Origin: SZUA-430 sp044220975
GTDB lineage: Bacteria > Pseudomonadota > Alphaproteobacteria > Micropepsales > Micropepsaceae
Assembly (NCBI GenBank): GCA_044220975.1
Contig: JBGAPZ010000003.1
Location: 62,001-126,000, forward strand
DNA length: 64,000 bases
Direction of reading: 5' to 3'
Shown here piece after piece: positions 45,882-55,174 of the stretch (position 1 is the first letter of the stretch; every line of letters begins with the position of its first letter). The position numbers and the translations under genes were made by a program. A model generated the notes under the pieces. It made no database searches. It saw nothing but the letters and a program-made list of their open reading frames with translations, and had not been told where the DNA came from.

Positions 45882-47003
45882 TTATTCGGCCGCGAGCAAC
45901 ACCGAACCCTTATTCTTGGCACCGAAGTTGATGGTCTGAAGGTATTTGATGCCTTCCTCGGCGATCGCGTCGCCCACCATCTGGTCGCCCTCGGCCTTGA
46001 GCTCTTCCATGTCGACGTACATCGCATAGAACGCCTTCGTGCGGTCCGTAATGATGCCCGCCTTGAGCAGCGTCTTGATCAGCACGCGGAAAATGTCCGT
46101 ACCCTCGCGCATGCGCTCGCGGCGATGTTCGTCGGTGATCGCTTCCATCAGCGACTTGTGTGCTTCCTGCCAATCGATGCCGACGAGCGCGTAGACCGAC
46201 TTCATCTGCTCGGGATTGATCAGATTGAACAACAGCGTTTGGAAACAGCTCGCAGCCCAATCTTCGACGATGTGCTGCTCTTCCACCGAAAGCTTCGGGA
46301 TCGTGCGATCGGCCCAGATCTTGCCGAACTTGTGGTGAAACGCCTCGTCCGTCATCACGAGCTGGCACAGGCGCACCAGCAAGGGGTCGCGCGAGCGCGT
46401 ATAAAGCGTCGCAAACGCACCCATCGCGAGGCCTTCGACCAGCATCTGCATGCCGACGATCTTCTTGTAAACCTCAGGCGCCAAGACGAGTTCGGTAAGC
46501 AGCGATCCGAGCGTCGCCCCCACCGGCAGCGGCTTACCCCAACGGGCCTGGATATAGCGCGAGAACCCCGTCACGTGACGCGCCTCTTCGCGGGTCTGGT
46601 TCGCGGCATATTCCTGCGCACCGGGATCGCGCAGGATGTGGCAGAGCGAGGCCGACAGCGACAGTGCGCCTTGCTCGCCGTGCAGGATCGACGACAAAAT
46701 CCACCGTGCGGACTCGTTCGAAAACTTGATTTTTTGTTGACGCGTCAACTGCTCGCCAAACTTCGTCTGAAAAATCGGGAAAAACTCGTCCGGCAGGATT
46801 TGCTCGTTCTCGATGTCGAACGGCTCGGAAAAGTCGATGTATTTCTTGTCGAGCGGATCCCAGAAGTGGTCATGGGTTGCCGAGATGATCTTGTCGAACG
46901 CGGTCGAGCGCGTGTTGTACCGGTCGACCTCCATCATCGCCGGAAAGTCCTTCGGATCGAGCGCGTCGTACGCGTTGTCCTTGGTAATCTGCACAGCGGT
47001 CAT
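45882..47003 (-). CDS. Ferritin-like diiron protein of unknown function
   Basis: 373 residues. Candidate diiron ligands lie in HGEQGALSLSA, in EEARHVTGFSRY (E-x-x-R-H) and in MTDEAFHHKFG, a layout like ferritin-like oxygenases such as AurF or acyl-ACP desaturases. The biochemical role is unknown. GAGGAG supports ATG 47003; longer frames would cover its promoter. It has a promoter with an overlapping palindrome at 47041-47069 and is divergent from an RND exporter, suggesting a lipid or redox function. It precedes mmcB and hldE. Confidence 0.72.
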   Translation of the reverse strand: MTAVQITKDNAYDALDPKDFPAMMEVDRYNTRSTAFDKIISATHDHFWDPLDKKYIDFSEPFDIENEQILPDEFFPIFQTKFGEQLTRQQKIKFSNESARWILSSILHGEQGALSLSASLCHILRDPGAQEYAANQTREEARHVTGFSRYIQARWGKPLPVGATLGSLLTELVLAPEVYKKIVGMQMLVEGLAMGAFATLYTRSRDPLLVRLCQLVMTDEAFHHKFGKIWADRTIPKLSVEEQHIVEDWAASCFQTLLFNLINPEQMKSVYALVGIDWQEAHKSLMEAITDEHRRERMREGTDIFRVLIKTLLKAGIITDRTKAFYAMYVDMEELKAEGDQMVGDAIAEEGIKYLQTINFGAKNKGSVLLAAE

Positions 47004-47040
47004 GGACGGAGAACTCCTCAAATTGGTCGCCAGGGGCGTC

Positions 47041-47069
47041 ATTAAACTTGAAAATGACGGGTACGTCAA
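47041..47069 (-). promoter_or_regulatory. Sigma70-like promoter with overlapping operator palindrome
   Basis: Read on the minus strand, TTGACG (47069-47064), a 17-base spacer and TTTAAT (47046-47041) form a good promoter for the ferritin-like gene, 38 bases upstream of its ATG. The inverted repeat TGACG-GGTA-CGTCA (47055-47068) covers the -35 box and spacer, where a repressor such as a TetR-type protein could sit. The regulator is not identified. Confidence 0.65.
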
Positions 47070-47556
47070 CTTTACGCTGACACCTTCGTCACCAATCGGT
47101 TAGCGCCTGGACCGTTAGAGTCACCTTAAGGGGGCGCCCGTTATCTTGCGCGCAACCATAGATAGAACGGCGGGGCATAGGGGATTTGGCAGTGCGGCGC
47201 TGGCTCCACACCGGGGCCGCGTAATCGATTCGGCTCAACCTGCCAGGTTCGCGCAATCTCATGATTGTGTTAGAGCAATTCCAAAGGGAGAAGCTGTCCA
47301 TCACGGGCGGCCAGCCAAATGCGGCACCGAGGCGCTGGGGAGCGCGCGGCGTCGCCGGCGCTCTTGCGGGGGGAAGGGACGCTACAGTGTGTGGTCGAAT
47401 TGCGCCTGAATACGCCCCCACGCCGGCCATGACCCGGCTGATTCACGACAATCGAATTTCGAGCGAGCCTGCACAGCGTGCGGGATCGAGCGTTCGCTAT
47501 TGAGGCAAAGAAAACGCACGGCCGGCGGCACGTGCGAATGGGAGTAAACGAGTCCA
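47070..47556. other. Intergenic region, no recognised gene
   Basis: 487 bases between the diiron-gene promoter and the RND exporter. Short open frames here have no recognisable domains and look like chance. I see a small inverted repeat TCGAA-T-TTCGA near 47452-47462. The RND gene must have its promoter in this stretch, but I could not place it. Confidence 0.6.
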
Positions 47557-49146
47557 ATGATCCGGTTTCTTGAAACGATCTTTTTCCGCGGACGTGTGCT
47601 CGTCCTCGCGCTCATCGCAATCACCACTGTCGTGCTCGGATACGAAGCGACGAAGCTGCGAATGGATGCGGGCTTCTACAAAGGCTTGCCGGTCGGCCAC
47701 CCATACATCGAAACCTTTCTCGAATATCAGGACCGCCTGTTCGGTGCCAACCGCGTCATCATTGTTGTCGAAAACACGAAGGGCGACATCTGGAACAAGC
47801 AGTTCCTGAACACGCTGAACGACGTCACCCAAGACGTCTTCTACTTGCCCGGCGTCGACCGTCGCACGGTGACGAGCCTCTGGACGCCGAACACCCGCAT
47901 TCTGGAAATCACCGAGGACGGCATCTCCGCGCGCGACGTGATTCCCGGCAAGATCACGCCCGAAGAAATGGAAGGCGTCGCGATCAAACAGCTTAAGAAC
48001 GACGTCTTGAAGGGCAACCTGGTCGGCCGCCTTGTGTCGAACGATTTTACGGCGTCTCTCGTTGTCGCCGAACTCCTCGAATACGATCCGGGAACGCAAA
48101 AGAAGCTCGATTACATCGACCTGGGCACACAGCTCGAACAGAAGATCCGCCAAAAGTTCGAGAAGGGCGATCTCAAGATCCGCATCATTGGCTTTGCCAA
48201 GAGCATTTCCGACATCGCCAAAGGCGGCCTTGAGGCGACGCCGTTCTTCTTCGGCGGCGCGTTCCTTCTCACCGTTTTCGCGGTGTACTTCTATTGTCGC
48301 AATTGGCCGCTCACCTGGCTGACCGTCGGATGCTCGCTGACAACCGTCGTATGGCAGTTCGGTCTGCTCACGGTTCTGGGCTACGGCCTCGACCCTCTAG
48401 CGATCTTGGTGCCGTTCTTAGTCTTTGCCATCGGCACCAGTCACGGTGTCCAGCAGCTAAATATGATCACGTCGGAGCTGTCGTACGGGACATCGCCCGA
48501 GGCAGCCGCCCGATCAAGCTTCCGCGGCCTGCTGATCCCGGGCTCCCTTTCGCTGATCACGGCCGTCGTCGGCTTCGCGGCACTCTACATCGTCCCGATC
48601 CCGCAAATTCAGGAACTCGCGGTCACCGCCTCGATCGGTACCGGCCTGAAGCTGATCTCGAACTTGATCATGCTGCCGGTAATCTCGTCCTACTTCACCT
48701 ACGACGACGGCTATCGCGAACGTATTTCGCGCGCGCGCGCGTCGCGCTTGGGCTTTATGAAGCTGCTGGGCGTGTTCGGCACGCCGGCGGTCGCCTTCCC
48801 GCTCACGTTCGTCTTCCTTGCTCTGTTCGCTGGCGCGATCTGGGCCAGTAAAGACCGCCACGTCGGCGACTTGCACGCCGGGTCGCCGGAACTTCGGCCC
48901 GACTCGCGCTACAACGTCGACGCGCAAACGATTTCGAAGAAATTCTCAGTCGGCCTCGATCTATTTACGATCGTCGTCGAAACGCCGCCGCAAGCGTGCG
49001 TGAACTACGCTTCGATGAATTACTTGAACGAGTTCAGCTGGTACATGCGTAACGTCGACGGCGTTCGCGAAGTGCAAAGCACGCCGTTCACCGCAAAGCA
49101 AATCGCGGCAGGCTGGAACGAAGGTAACCTGTCAAAGATTGGATGA
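47557..49146 (+). CDS. RND/MMPL-type exporter, N-terminal half
   Basis: 529 residues. One N-terminal helix (VLVLALIAITTVVLG), a large periplasmic domain, then a group of about five helices (residues about 228-380), and helix 7 near residues 415-440, fit the first half of an RND exporter of lipids or hopanoids. It ends at TGA 49146 within the second periplasmic domain. The following frame (49143-50135) supplies the rest. It is either a true two-subunit exporter or a single gene broken by an indel. It is divergent from the diiron gene. Confidence 0.85.
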   Translation: MIRFLETIFFRGRVLVLALIAITTVVLGYEATKLRMDAGFYKGLPVGHPYIETFLEYQDRLFGANRVIIVVENTKGDIWNKQFLNTLNDVTQDVFYLPGVDRRTVTSLWTPNTRILEITEDGISARDVIPGKITPEEMEGVAIKQLKNDVLKGNLVGRLVSNDFTASLVVAELLEYDPGTQKKLDYIDLGTQLEQKIRQKFEKGDLKIRIIGFAKSISDIAKGGLEATPFFFGGAFLLTVFAVYFYCRNWPLTWLTVGCSLTTVVWQFGLLTVLGYGLDPLAILVPFLVFAIGTSHGVQQLNMITSELSYGTSPEAAARSSFRGLLIPGSLSLITAVVGFAALYIVPIPQIQELAVTASIGTGLKLISNLIMLPVISSYFTYDDGYRERISRARASRLGFMKLLGVFGTPAVAFPLTFVFLALFAGAIWASKDRHVGDLHAGSPELRPDSRYNVDAQTISKKFSVGLDLFTIVVETPPQACVNYASMNYLNEFSWYMRNVDGVREVQSTPFTAKQIAAGWNEGNLSKIG

Positions 49147-50135
49147 AAGAACGCGGCTTCCCGCCGATCCTTTCCGCCGGCCGCAACAACGGCGACCGCG
49201 TTATGCCGCCGGAGTTCTTGGCCGACGGCAAACCGCGTCGCGAACCGTCGAAACCCACATCAAGCTGGACGCTGACGCGCGAGCAAGCGGCTGGCTTGAC
49301 GTATAGCTCGCCTGACCAGCTCAAGGACCAGACGCAAGTCTTCAACGTAAAAGGCTACGAACCGCCGCCCGACAAGATCGAATACCTAGGCCTCGTCGGC
49401 AAACCGGTCGCAGGCGCTGAAGGAACCATCGAAGTAAAGCCCGGACCTGACGGCAAGGCGAAGGTCGATCTCGCTTCGTTGATCGCAAAGCCCGAGTTCA
49501 AGAACGCGACGTTGTTCGTGCTCGACGGCGTGCCCGACTCCTTCACGATCCGCCTCGCTTCGGGCAACTCGGGCGTGACTGCGGCCGTGAACGAAACGAT
49601 CGAGTTGTACGAACAGCCGTCGACGCTGATCGTGTACGCGATGGTGCTGTTCTTAACCTACATCACCTACTTCGACTGGCGCGCCGCAGTCGGTTGTATG
49701 TTGCCGCTCTTGTTCTCGACGTTCTTCGGCTACTTCTTCATGCTGAAGCTCGACATCGGTCTAAAGGTCTCCACGCTGCCGGTGATCGTGCTCGTGGTCG
49801 GTGTCGGCGTCGACTACGCGTACTACATATACAACCGCCTCCAGTACCACCTGTCGCAAGGCAACAGCGTGACCGACTCCTACCGAGAGACGATCCTCGA
49901 GACCGGTAACGGTGTGTTCTTCACCGCCTTGAACTTCGCGCTCGGCGTTTCGACTTGGTCGTGGTCGCCGCTGAAGTTCCAAGCCGACATGGGGCTCCTG
50001 CTGACCTTCATGTTCTTCACGAACATGGTCATGGCACTAACGGCACTGCCCGGCATTGCGGTCGTCATCGACACGCTGCTCCCGCGCAAGAAGCTGCCCT
50101 ATCCGGGTCCAGAGCCGGGCGGCCACTGGCACTAA
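49143..50135 (+). CDS. RND/MMPL-type exporter, C-terminal half
   Basis: 330 residues, starting with ATG 49143 in a 4-base ATGA overlap with the first half. The first 150 residues are periplasmic (e.g. RLASGNSGV), then about five helices with KVSTLPVIVLVVGVGVDYAY, typical of the second RND bundle. The frame is closed upstream by TAA at 49125, so an indel, if it exists, lies between 49128 and 49143. A strong terminator follows at 50157. Confidence 0.82.
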   Translation: MKERGFPPILSAGRNNGDRVMPPEFLADGKPRREPSKPTSSWTLTREQAAGLTYSSPDQLKDQTQVFNVKGYEPPPDKIEYLGLVGKPVAGAEGTIEVKPGPDGKAKVDLASLIAKPEFKNATLFVLDGVPDSFTIRLASGNSGVTAAVNETIELYEQPSTLIVYAMVLFLTYITYFDWRAAVGCMLPLLFSTFFGYFFMLKLDIGLKVSTLPVIVLVVGVGVDYAYYIYNRLQYHLSQGNSVTDSYRETILETGNGVFFTALNFALGVSTWSWSPLKFQADMGLLLTFMFFTNMVMALTALPGIAVVIDTLLPRKKLPYPGPEPGGHWH

Positions 50136-50156
50136 CCATTGGACGATTGTCCAAGA

Positions 50157-50190
50157 GCAAAGGGCCGGAACGCGAGTTCCGGCCCTTTGC
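50157..50190 (+). terminator. Strong intrinsic terminator after the RND exporter
   Basis: A perfect 15-bp stem, GCAAAGGGCCGGAAC (50157-50171) paired with its complement (50176-50190), closes on a GCGA tetraloop. The A/T-rich foot (AAA...TTT) and downstream CTTTCG support termination. One of the clearest hairpins in the window. Confidence 0.9.
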
Positions 50191-50251
50191 CTTTCGCCCC
50201 GTACGTGTCAAATTTGGCGCGAGCCCCAATGCCGCGCAGGATGACACCCCC

Positions 50252-50704
50252 ATGTTCGATAAGATCGTTGCCTACCTTGAGAAGCGTATTGAGGACAACG
50301 CGATCAAAGCCGACCCGTTCGAACGTGGACAGGTCGCCGTTGCCGCGCTCCTGATTGAAGCCTCGCGTCTCGACGGCCATTACGACCCGGTCGAGCAGGG
50401 CACGGTCGTCCGCCTGCTGAGAGAAACGCTAAAGCTCCCGGCGGACGAAGCGCGAACGCTCCTGTCCCTGGCCGAGATCAGACAGGCGAACACCTACGAC
50501 GACTGGATCTTCACGAACGCCGTCCGCAAGGGCTACTCGCTGGAGGAGCGCAAGGAGATCGTCAAGAACCTGTGGGAGGTGGCCCTGATCGATGGCCAAC
50601 TCGATCGCATGGAAAACCTGATGATCGATCGCGTGGCGACGGAACTTGGCCTCACGATTGCCGACACGGCCGCTGCCAAGGCTGCTGCACAAGCAAAGTC
50701 GTAA
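50252..50704 (+). CDS. TerB-family protein
   Basis: 150 residues, all helical. The conserved acidic pattern (EASRLDGHYDPVEQ, and IDGQLDRMENLMIDR) marks TerB. Its role is unknown. It is a second TerB protein beside that at 1933-2352, with little sequence likeness between them. ATG 50252 is chosen since longer frames overlap the RND gene and terminator. Confidence 0.85.
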   Translation: MFDKIVAYLEKRIEDNAIKADPFERGQVAVAALLIEASRLDGHYDPVEQGTVVRLLRETLKLPADEARTLLSLAEIRQANTYDDWIFTNAVRKGYSLEERKEIVKNLWEVALIDGQLDRMENLMIDRVATELGLTIADTAAAKAAAQAKS

Positions 50705-50711
50705 TCGCCGC

Positions 50712-51383
50712 TCACACGCCGACGAACGTTGCAAACTCGGCGAGCGGCGCGCGCTCGGTCTTCAACGTGTTGATCGGGTGCGCCTCGTCCATGGTGCCGA
50801 TCCCCATGCCGCAAAAAAGCATCAACTCCGGCGGTATTGAGAAGAACTCGCCGGCAGTCTTGTGCCAGATGGCCCATGCCTCTTGCGGACACGTATGCAG
50901 CCCGTGCTCGCGCGCGAGCAGCATGATCGATTGCATGAACATCCCAAGATCGGCCCACTGCCCCTGCTGCATCTGACGATCGATGGCAAAGAAGTAGGCG
51001 GCCGGCGCCCCAAAGAACTCGAAGTTTCGCGCAAAATTTAAGAGCCGCCCGAACTTGTCCTCGCGCGGCACGTTGATCGTCGCGTACATGTCTTCGCCGC
51101 ATTTGAAGCGCCGCGCTTTGTAAGGCTCCTTCAACTCCGGGGGATAGATTTGATATTCGGTCCCCTCGCCGCGCGGGCTTACCGCAAGCTTCGCCTTGAT
51201 GATCGCCTTGAAACGAGCCATCTCCGCGCCACCCAACACCCAAACATGCCAAGGCTGAAGGTTGCCGCCCGACGGCGCGCGTTTCGCGGTTTCCAAAATG
51301 GCGCGCAACACGTCACCTGAGACCGGCTTATCAAGAAACGCGCGCGTCGTGATGCGCGAATTGATCGCGTCGGAGACTTTCAT
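50712..51383 (-). CDS. Nitroreductase family protein
   Basis: 223-residue FMN-dependent nitroreductase with NSRITTRAFLDKPV, APSGGNLQPWHV (FMN phosphate contact) and ELMLFCGMGIG. Such enzymes reduce nitro groups or quinones using NAD(P)H. It is a paralogue of the protein at 61167-61883; the two share the start motif, APSGGNLQP, LLAREHGLHT and PPELMLFCGM. ATG 51383 with GAGGG upstream. Converges with the TerB gene. Confidence 0.9.
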   Translation of the reverse strand: MKVSDAINSRITTRAFLDKPVSGDVLRAILETAKRAPSGGNLQPWHVWVLGGAEMARFKAIIKAKLAVSPRGEGTEYQIYPPELKEPYKARRFKCGEDMYATINVPREDKFGRLLNFARNFEFFGAPAAYFFAIDRQMQQGQWADLGMFMQSIMLLAREHGLHTCPQEAWAIWHKTAGEFFSIPPELMLFCGMGIGTMDEAHPINTLKTERAPLAEFATFVGV

Positions 51384-51474
51384 GGCAACCCTCGTGATCA
51401 GTGTGCGCGCCACACTAAGCGACGCACGCCACCAAGGTCGAGCATTCCCAGGCCAACGCTACGGCTTCGTGGAC

Positions 51475-53961
51475 TCAAACGTCGAGGTTCGCCACCACCA
51501 GCGCATTCTCTTGGATGAACTCGCGCCGCGGGTCGACGACATCGCCCATGAGCTTGGAGAAAATGTCGTCTGCGGTGTCGCCGTGGTTGACGCGCACCTG
51601 GAGGAGCGAGCGCGCATTGTCATCGAGCGTCGTCTCCCAGAGTTGCTCTGGGTTCATCTCTCCAAGGCCCTTGTAGCGTTGCAGCGTGAGCCCCTTCTGA
51701 CCCCAAGCCAAAATGGCGTCGACGAGTTCGCTGGGGCCCCGCACGGGGCGCGTGTCGTCTCCGCGCGTGATCGTCGCCGCCTGCCCATAGACGGCATGCA
51801 GTTCCTTCGACCACTTGTCGAGACGTCGCGCAGCGGCCGAGGCGACAAGCACAGAGTCGAGCACGACCTCCTCGTCCACGCCCCGCACGCGCCGGCGCAA
51901 CACCAGACCGTTGTGGCCGCCTTCGCCGGTCCAACCCTGTTCCATCTCGTTCGCGACCAGATCGAGCCGCTGTGCGACAAGCTTGGCCGCTTCGGTCGCG
52001 CGCACCGGATCCGACAGCGTATCGGCATTCAACGCACCGACGATCGCCGCCTGCTCGACCGCGAATGCCGGATACTTTGAGGCGAGGTTCGAAACTGCGC
52101 CCTTCGCCGTGCGCGCAAATTCCGCCATCGCACCCAGGTCCGGGCCTGCCATTTGCTCGCCGTTCGCAAGCTGCAACACGGCATCGCGCACGCCCTCGGC
52201 CATTACGAACACTTCGAACTCGCGCTGATCCTTCAGATAGCGCTCGGACTTTCCGCGCGTCACTTTGTAGAGCGGCGGCTGGGCAATGTAGAGGTACCCG
52301 CGCTCGATCAACTCCGGCATCTGCCGGTAGAAGAACGTCAGCAACAGCGTACGGATGTGCGCGCCGTCAACGTCAGCGTCGGTCATGATGATGATCTTGT
52401 GATAGCGCAACTTGTCTGGCGCAAACTCCTCGCGCCCGATCCCCGCGCCCAGCGCCGTGATCAACGTCGCGATCTCACCCGACGACAACATCTTGTCGAA
52501 CCGCGCGCGCTCCACGTTCAAGATCTTCCCGCGCAACGGCAGCACCGCCTGGTTCAAGCGGTTGCGTCCCTGCTTCGCCGAGCCACCTGCCGAGTCGCCT
52601 TCGACGATAAAGATTTCGGCTTTCGCCGGATCGCGCTCTTGGCAGTCCGCAAGCTTGCCCGGCAAACCGCCGTCAAACCCGCTCTTCTTGCGCGTAAGCT
52701 CGCGCGCCTTGCGCGCCGCCTCGCGCGCGGCCGCCGCCTCGATCACCTTGCCGACGACGGCCTTGGCCTCGTTCGGATGCTCTTCGAACCAGGTGCCGAG
52801 CTGCGCGTTCACCTCGCCCTCGACGACCGGCCGCACTTCAGACGAAACGAGCTTGTCCTTGGTCTGCGACGAGAACTTCGGATCGGGCACCTTCACCGAT
52901 AGCACGCAGGTCAGCCCTTCGCGGCAGTCGTCGCCGGTCAGCGCCACCTTCTCTTTCTTGGCCAACCCGCTCTCGTTCGCGTAGCCGTTGACGACACGCG
53001 TCAGCGCACCGCGAAAGCCCGCCAAATGCGTGCCGCCGTCGCGCTGAGGGATGTTGTTCGTGAAGCACAGCATGTTCTCGTGGTAGCTGTCGTTCCACCA
53101 CATCGAAACTTCGACGGTGATCCCGTCCTTTTCCGTTTTGAACGTGACCGGCTTTGAAATCAGCGGCGTTTTCGTCCGGTCGAGATAGCGCACGAAGGCC
53201 TCGACGCCGCCGTCGTAGTGCAGCGTAACTTCCTTCCGCTCCACGCCGCGTGCATCCGCGAACTTAATCGTGACGCCGGAGTTCAAGAACGCAAGCTCGC
53301 GCAAGCGGTGTTCCAGCGTGGCGAAGTCAAACTCGGTCTTTGTGAACGTCGCCGTCGACGGCAGAAACGTGACCTCCGTCCCGCGCTTGTCCTTCGTTTC
53401 GCCGACGACCTTAAGCGGCGCCTCGGGATCGCCGTGCCGAAAGCGCACGTAATGTTCTTTGCCGTCGCGCCAAATGCGCAGGTCCAGCCATTCCGACAAC
53501 GCGTTCACGACCGACACGCCCACGCCGTGCAAGCCGCCCGAAACCTTGTACGAGTTTTGGTCGAACTTCCCGCCCGCGTGTAGCTGCGTCATGATCACTT
53601 CCGCCGCCGACACGCCCTCTTCCGCGTGAATGTCCGTCGGAATACCACGCCCGTTGTCGTAGACCGTGCACGAACCGTCGGCGTTCAGGCACACGTTCAC
53701 TTCCGTCGCGTGGCCGGCCAGCGCCTCATCGATCGCGTTGTCGACGACCTCGTAGACCATATGATGCAACCCGGACCCGTCGTCCGTGTCGCCGATATAC
53801 ATGCCGGGACGTTTGCGCACCGCATCGAGGCCCTTCAAGACCTTGATCGAATCTGCGCCATAATCGTCAACGCTCTTCTTGGATTTCTCTTTTTGCTTTT
53901 CCGCGTCTTTCTTCTTTTTGTTTTCGCGTTCTTGCTCGTTGCCGTCGTCAATCGTCGTCAT
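51475..53961 (-). CDS. gyrB: DNA gyrase subunit B
   Basis: 828 residues. The GHKL ATPase has YEVVDNAIDEA and GLHGVGVSVVNALS; the TOPRIM domain has IVEGDSAGGSAKQGRNR and ADVDGAHIRTLLLTFF. It forms the ATPase subunit of gyrase. An N-terminal extension of about 30 residues rich in Lys and Glu precedes the usual start; it is unusual. Last gene of dnaA-dnaN-recF-gyrB, 20 bases after recF. Confidence 0.97.
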   Translation of the reverse strand: MTTIDDGNEQERENKKKKDAEKQKEKSKKSVDDYGADSIKVLKGLDAVRKRPGMYIGDTDDGSGLHHMVYEVVDNAIDEALAGHATEVNVCLNADGSCTVYDNGRGIPTDIHAEEGVSAAEVIMTQLHAGGKFDQNSYKVSGGLHGVGVSVVNALSEWLDLRIWRDGKEHYVRFRHGDPEAPLKVVGETKDKRGTEVTFLPSTATFTKTEFDFATLEHRLRELAFLNSGVTIKFADARGVERKEVTLHYDGGVEAFVRYLDRTKTPLISKPVTFKTEKDGITVEVSMWWNDSYHENMLCFTNNIPQRDGGTHLAGFRGALTRVVNGYANESGLAKKEKVALTGDDCREGLTCVLSVKVPDPKFSSQTKDKLVSSEVRPVVEGEVNAQLGTWFEEHPNEAKAVVGKVIEAAAAREAARKARELTRKKSGFDGGLPGKLADCQERDPAKAEIFIVEGDSAGGSAKQGRNRLNQAVLPLRGKILNVERARFDKMLSSGEIATLITALGAGIGREEFAPDKLRYHKIIIMTDADVDGAHIRTLLLTFFYRQMPELIERGYLYIAQPPLYKVTRGKSERYLKDQREFEVFVMAEGVRDAVLQLANGEQMAGPDLGAMAEFARTAKGAVSNLASKYPAFAVEQAAIVGALNADTLSDPVRATEAAKLVAQRLDLVANEMEQGWTGEGGHNGLVLRRRVRGVDEEVVLDSVLVASAAARRLDKWSKELHAVYGQAATITRGDDTRPVRGPSELVDAILAWGQKGLTLQRYKGLGEMNPEQLWETTLDDNARSLLQVRVNHGDTADDIFSKLMGDVVDPRREFIQENALVVANLDV

Positions 53962-53981
53962 GTTGGAAATCCATCAATCAT

Positions 53982-55166
53982 CTAATTCATCGGCCGGATT
54001 TGGCCATCGCCCACGCGCTTGAACTGCGCGCGAGCCTCAAGCGCCGCAAAGGCCGGCGCATCCGTACCTGTCATCCAGGCCTGAACATGTAGGGCGTCGA
54101 TTTCGTCGAACAACGCCCGCCTGCGTCCCTCATCGAGATGGGCCGCAATTTCATCCAGCAACAGCACTGGCGCCTCGGGGGCTCCCGGCGCAGGCAAACC
54201 CGCGCTCGCCAGCACCAAGCGGATCAGCAGCGCCTTCTGCTCGCCCGTCGAGCATTCCTGCGCAGGCCGGCCCTTCTCGCGGTGCTTGACCACGAACTCC
54301 GTCAAATGCGGTCCGGCACTGGTACGCCGGGCCTCGGCATCCGCGCCGCGCGACCCCGCCAGCATTCCGGCGAACTGATCTTCGACGTCGACCGCCGCAT
54401 GCTGCTCCAGCAACATCTCGACCGTCCCTGCCACCGCAATATCGGCGCGCGGAAACGCGGAGGCTCGTTGTTCCTCCATCGCTCGCGCCAGCCGCGCCAA
54501 TCCTTCAAGCCGCGATACGGCGACCACAACGCCCGTCTCCGCGATCGTCCGCTCCAACGCGGACAACCACGCGCTTTGCGCACCAGCACGCAACGCGCTC
54601 AACCGCTCGCGCATCGCGATCTCATAGGCACCCCAGCGCCGCGCATGCGCGGGATCGAAGCTCGCAATCAGTCGATCTAAAAACCGCCGCCGCTCCGACA
54701 CCCCGTCGATGAAAAGCCGATCCATCGAAGGCGCCAGCCAAATGAGCCGAACCCGCTCCGCCAGCGCCGCTGGATTGGCGACCGCAACGCCATCGATGCG
54801 CACCGCCCGCTTCGTCACGGCCTCTTCGCCGCCGGGCAAATACCCGACGCCCAGCTGCGTATCGCCGGCGGGCGAACCCAGCGTCGCCGAAACGGCCCAC
54901 GGCCGCGCTGTGCTTTCGCCAGGCAACGACCGCGCCATCTCGACAAGCTTGGCGCCGCGCAAGCCGCGCCCGGGCGCGAGTGTCGACAACGCCTCCAACA
55001 CGTTGGTCTTGCCAGCCCCGTTCGGCCCGACGAGCACCACGTGCCCCGGCTCGACCTTCAGATCCAACATCCCGTACGAACGAAAATTGGTCAGCATCAG
55101 GCGTGTGATCGCGACGCGCGCGCTCGCGCGAGGCGCAGCCTCCGTCCTGATCTCACCCAAACTCAT
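53982..55166 (-). CDS. recF: DNA repair protein RecF
   Basis: 394 residues. The ABC-type ATPase has Walker A GPNGAGKTN, the signature CSTGEQKALLI and Walker B LLLDEIAAHLDE. It loads RecA at gaps in stalled forks with RecOR. It starts 8 bases after dnaN, in the conserved dnaN-recF-gyrB order. Confidence 0.95.
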   Translation of the reverse strand: MSLGEIRTEAAPRASARVAITRLMLTNFRSYGMLDLKVEPGHVVLVGPNGAGKTNVLEALSTLAPGRGLRGAKLVEMARSLPGESTARPWAVSATLGSPAGDTQLGVGYLPGGEEAVTKRAVRIDGVAVANPAALAERVRLIWLAPSMDRLFIDGVSERRRFLDRLIASFDPAHARRWGAYEIAMRERLSALRAGAQSAWLSALERTIAETGVVVAVSRLEGLARLARAMEEQRASAFPRADIAVAGTVEMLLEQHAAVDVEDQFAGMLAGSRGADAEARRTSAGPHLTEFVVKHREKGRPAQECSTGEQKALLIRLVLASAGLPAPGAPEAPVLLLDEIAAHLDEGRRRALFDEIDALHVQAWMTGTDAPAFAALEARAQFKRVGDGQIRPMN

Positions 55167-55174
55167 TTCAGGCC

